Assembly (NCBI GenBank): GCA_029851415.1
Contig: CM056742.1
Span: 156,679,121-156,743,120, forward strand
DNA from: Eretmocerus hayati
Taxonomy: Eukaryota; Arthropoda; Insecta; Hymenoptera; Aphelinidae
Direction: 5' to 3'
DNA length: 64,000 bases
A program made the translations under genes and the position numbers. Shown here one piece after another: positions 62,672 through 64,000 of this stretch (its first letter is position 1; every line of letters begins with the position of its first letter). The notes under the pieces were generated by a model. It made no database searches and was not told where the DNA came from. It saw nothing but the letters and a program-made list of their open reading frames with translations.

Positions 62672-63480
62672 CAGTCCCTGACAAAATTGAGTGGACAGTC
62701 TGCAAAAATTCACAGATCAGTGACTCAGGCCGACTCTTGAGGGTTTATGCCGCTAAATTGTGCACAATTGGATCCCCGAGCATCTCACGTTTACTTATGA
62801 AGAGCGGTGACTTCAACAATTTGCGTGGTGGAAATGCAAAAGGCATAATGTACGAGCACCTCGATTTTCGATCGGACAGAATTGAGTGGACACGCACTTT
62901 AGCCTTTGGAAATCTAAATAGACTATCCGCCCATGCTTATAGGGCTCTCTAGTGACTAGGGCACCAAGTTCTTGATAATAATGCTACAAGAATGAACTCC
63001 CAGGACTGGTATTCCATCATTCCCTTCATTCTTGTGTCCTCCCATTTCAATGCAGCGCGTTGATGCATTTTTCGCAAATTGAAGAGAAATCTGAAGAATT
63101 TCATCTCCGGCCTTTTCGTCACGTGTAACGAGATTCCGCGAAACCCATACCCATCGGTGGATGAGCATTAGTGATTACGGGATTGCCCTGGTCACTAGAG
63201 AGCCCTATATGCATGGGCGGATGGTCTATTTAGATTTCCAAAGGCTTTTTAGTGCGTGTCCACTCAATTTTGTCCGATCGAAAATCGAGGTGCTCGTACA
63301 TTATTATGCCTTCTGCATTTCCACCACGCAAATTGTTGAAGTCACCGCTCTTCATAAGTAAACGTGAGATGCTCGGGGATCCAATTGTGCATAATTTAGC
63401 GGCATAAACCCTCAAGAGTCGGCCTGAGTCACTCATCTGTGAATTTTTGCATACTGTCCACTCAATGTTGTCGGAGACTG
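62672..63480. mobile_element. 809-bp Tc1/mariner-type foldback element
   Basis: The ends CAGTCCCTGACAAAATTGAG and, inverted, CAGTCTCCGACAACATTGAG begin arms of about 285 bp that pair almost completely. The sequence GAGTGGACA recurs in each arm. TA flanks both ends (62670-62671 and 63481-63482), the Tc1/mariner target duplication. The ~220-bp middle has no transposase, so it is non-autonomous. Confidence 0.85.
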
Positions 63481-63521
63481 TATATTCAATCACTGTTTTA
63501 ACAAAATATTGAATGACTCAC

Positions 63522-63696
63522 ATCAATGATATGATGTTGAGGATAATCTTTAGTCGCATATCCAAGTACATTGGAAGTATCGATGTTCAACCGAGACTTT
63601 GATTTCTCACTAGATATGATCTTCATCATATATTCATCAGCATACTCGGCTCCACCCGTACTGCGTTCAGATTTTGTATGACTCTTGGTCTGGTAC
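63522..63696 (-). CDS. Internal exon of an unidentified gene
   Basis: The acceptor CAAATTGACAG and strong donor GAT|GTGAGT bound a 175-bp open segment. It begins with one base completing a codon, then YQTKSHTKSERSTGGAEYAD, and ends YPQHHIID in phase 0. Good splice sites and composition make it a convincing exon. The TA-flanked foldback element sits 41 bp into the following intron. I do not recognise the protein. The next exon could be 50349-50446, which starts in phase 0 on the same strand, but that link is inference. Confidence 0.5.
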
Positions 63697-64000
63697 CTGT
63701 CAATTTGGATGAAATAAAAACAGGTGAATGTAGACAATATATATAAGATACGTTACTAAATGAAATTAATAGAATGCTTTCTCATGGCAAAATATTCACA
63801 TATTCTTAGAAAATCGAATTTATGGAGGGAAATGAACATTTCTATTCGTCACAAAAGATTTTTCTGTATTTTTTTCACTCAAAAATCTTCGCCCACAATG
63901 ATTCCGCTCCAACTAATTTTTCCTCTCGTCCATATCTTTCGATTGCAGGTCACACTTTTGTGTCTATGATCACCATTGCGGAACAAATATCAAAATTTCT

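Overview
This is nuclear DNA of a eukaryote, almost certainly an insect. It is AT-rich, has short spliced exons with GT-AG sites, and carries metazoan genes (a syntaxin, ANKRD29, an S6-kinase-related kinase, cytosolic HSP70), two nuclear tRNA genes and several classes of transposable element. One retrotransposon is primed by an internal part of the initiator tRNA, as in Drosophila copia. A hymenopteran would fit, but the sequence alone does not prove the order.

Layout. 1-496: the end of an acidic Glu/Lys/Ser-rich protein gene. 0.5-10.2 kb: mostly non-coding, with a GC-rich palindromic composite element (4.31-5.97 kb), a foldback element (7.1-7.9 kb), tRNA-Asn (+) and tRNA-Trp (-). 10.27-11.62 kb: seven exons of an RSKR/SgK494-type protein kinase (-), head-to-head with a small two-exon gene for a 74-residue basic protein (12.02-12.59 kb, +). 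14.85-26.60 kb: ANKRD29, seven visible exons, essentially one ankyrin repeat per exon. 28.61-30.74 kb: a nine-exon plasma-membrane-type syntaxin (Syx4/Syx1-like) with one probable GC-AG intron. 31.60-37.91 kb: a young non-autonomous LTR element with identical 580-bp LTRs, an Arg-tRNA primer site, a 4-bp target duplication and no gag-pol. 38.45-40.61 kb: an intron-containing cytosolic HSP70 (-) with a textbook heat-shock promoter.

42-64 kb is a repeat nest. A pair of inverted repeats (43.7-47.6 and 60.8-62.6 kb), themselves carrying foldback elements, surrounds a smaller inverted duplication (50.1-51.1 kb and 58.95 kb onwards). A full-length, apparently intact copia-type retrotransposon (51.12-58.95 kb, -) sits in one arm of that duplication. 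Its 5' LTR was then hit by a 316-bp MITE. Minus-strand exon-like pieces of one or more unidentified genes lie among these repeats (63.6, 50.4, 49.2, 48.6 and 42.8-42.3 kb), some with frame conflicts.

The host genes do not form a pathway: membrane fusion, kinase signalling, an ankyrin scaffold and a chaperone are simply neighbours. The most unusual content is in the mobile DNA: the gag-pol-less LTR element, a copia element with an in-frame spliced leader exon, and a clear nested insertion order (inverted duplication, then copia, then MITE).
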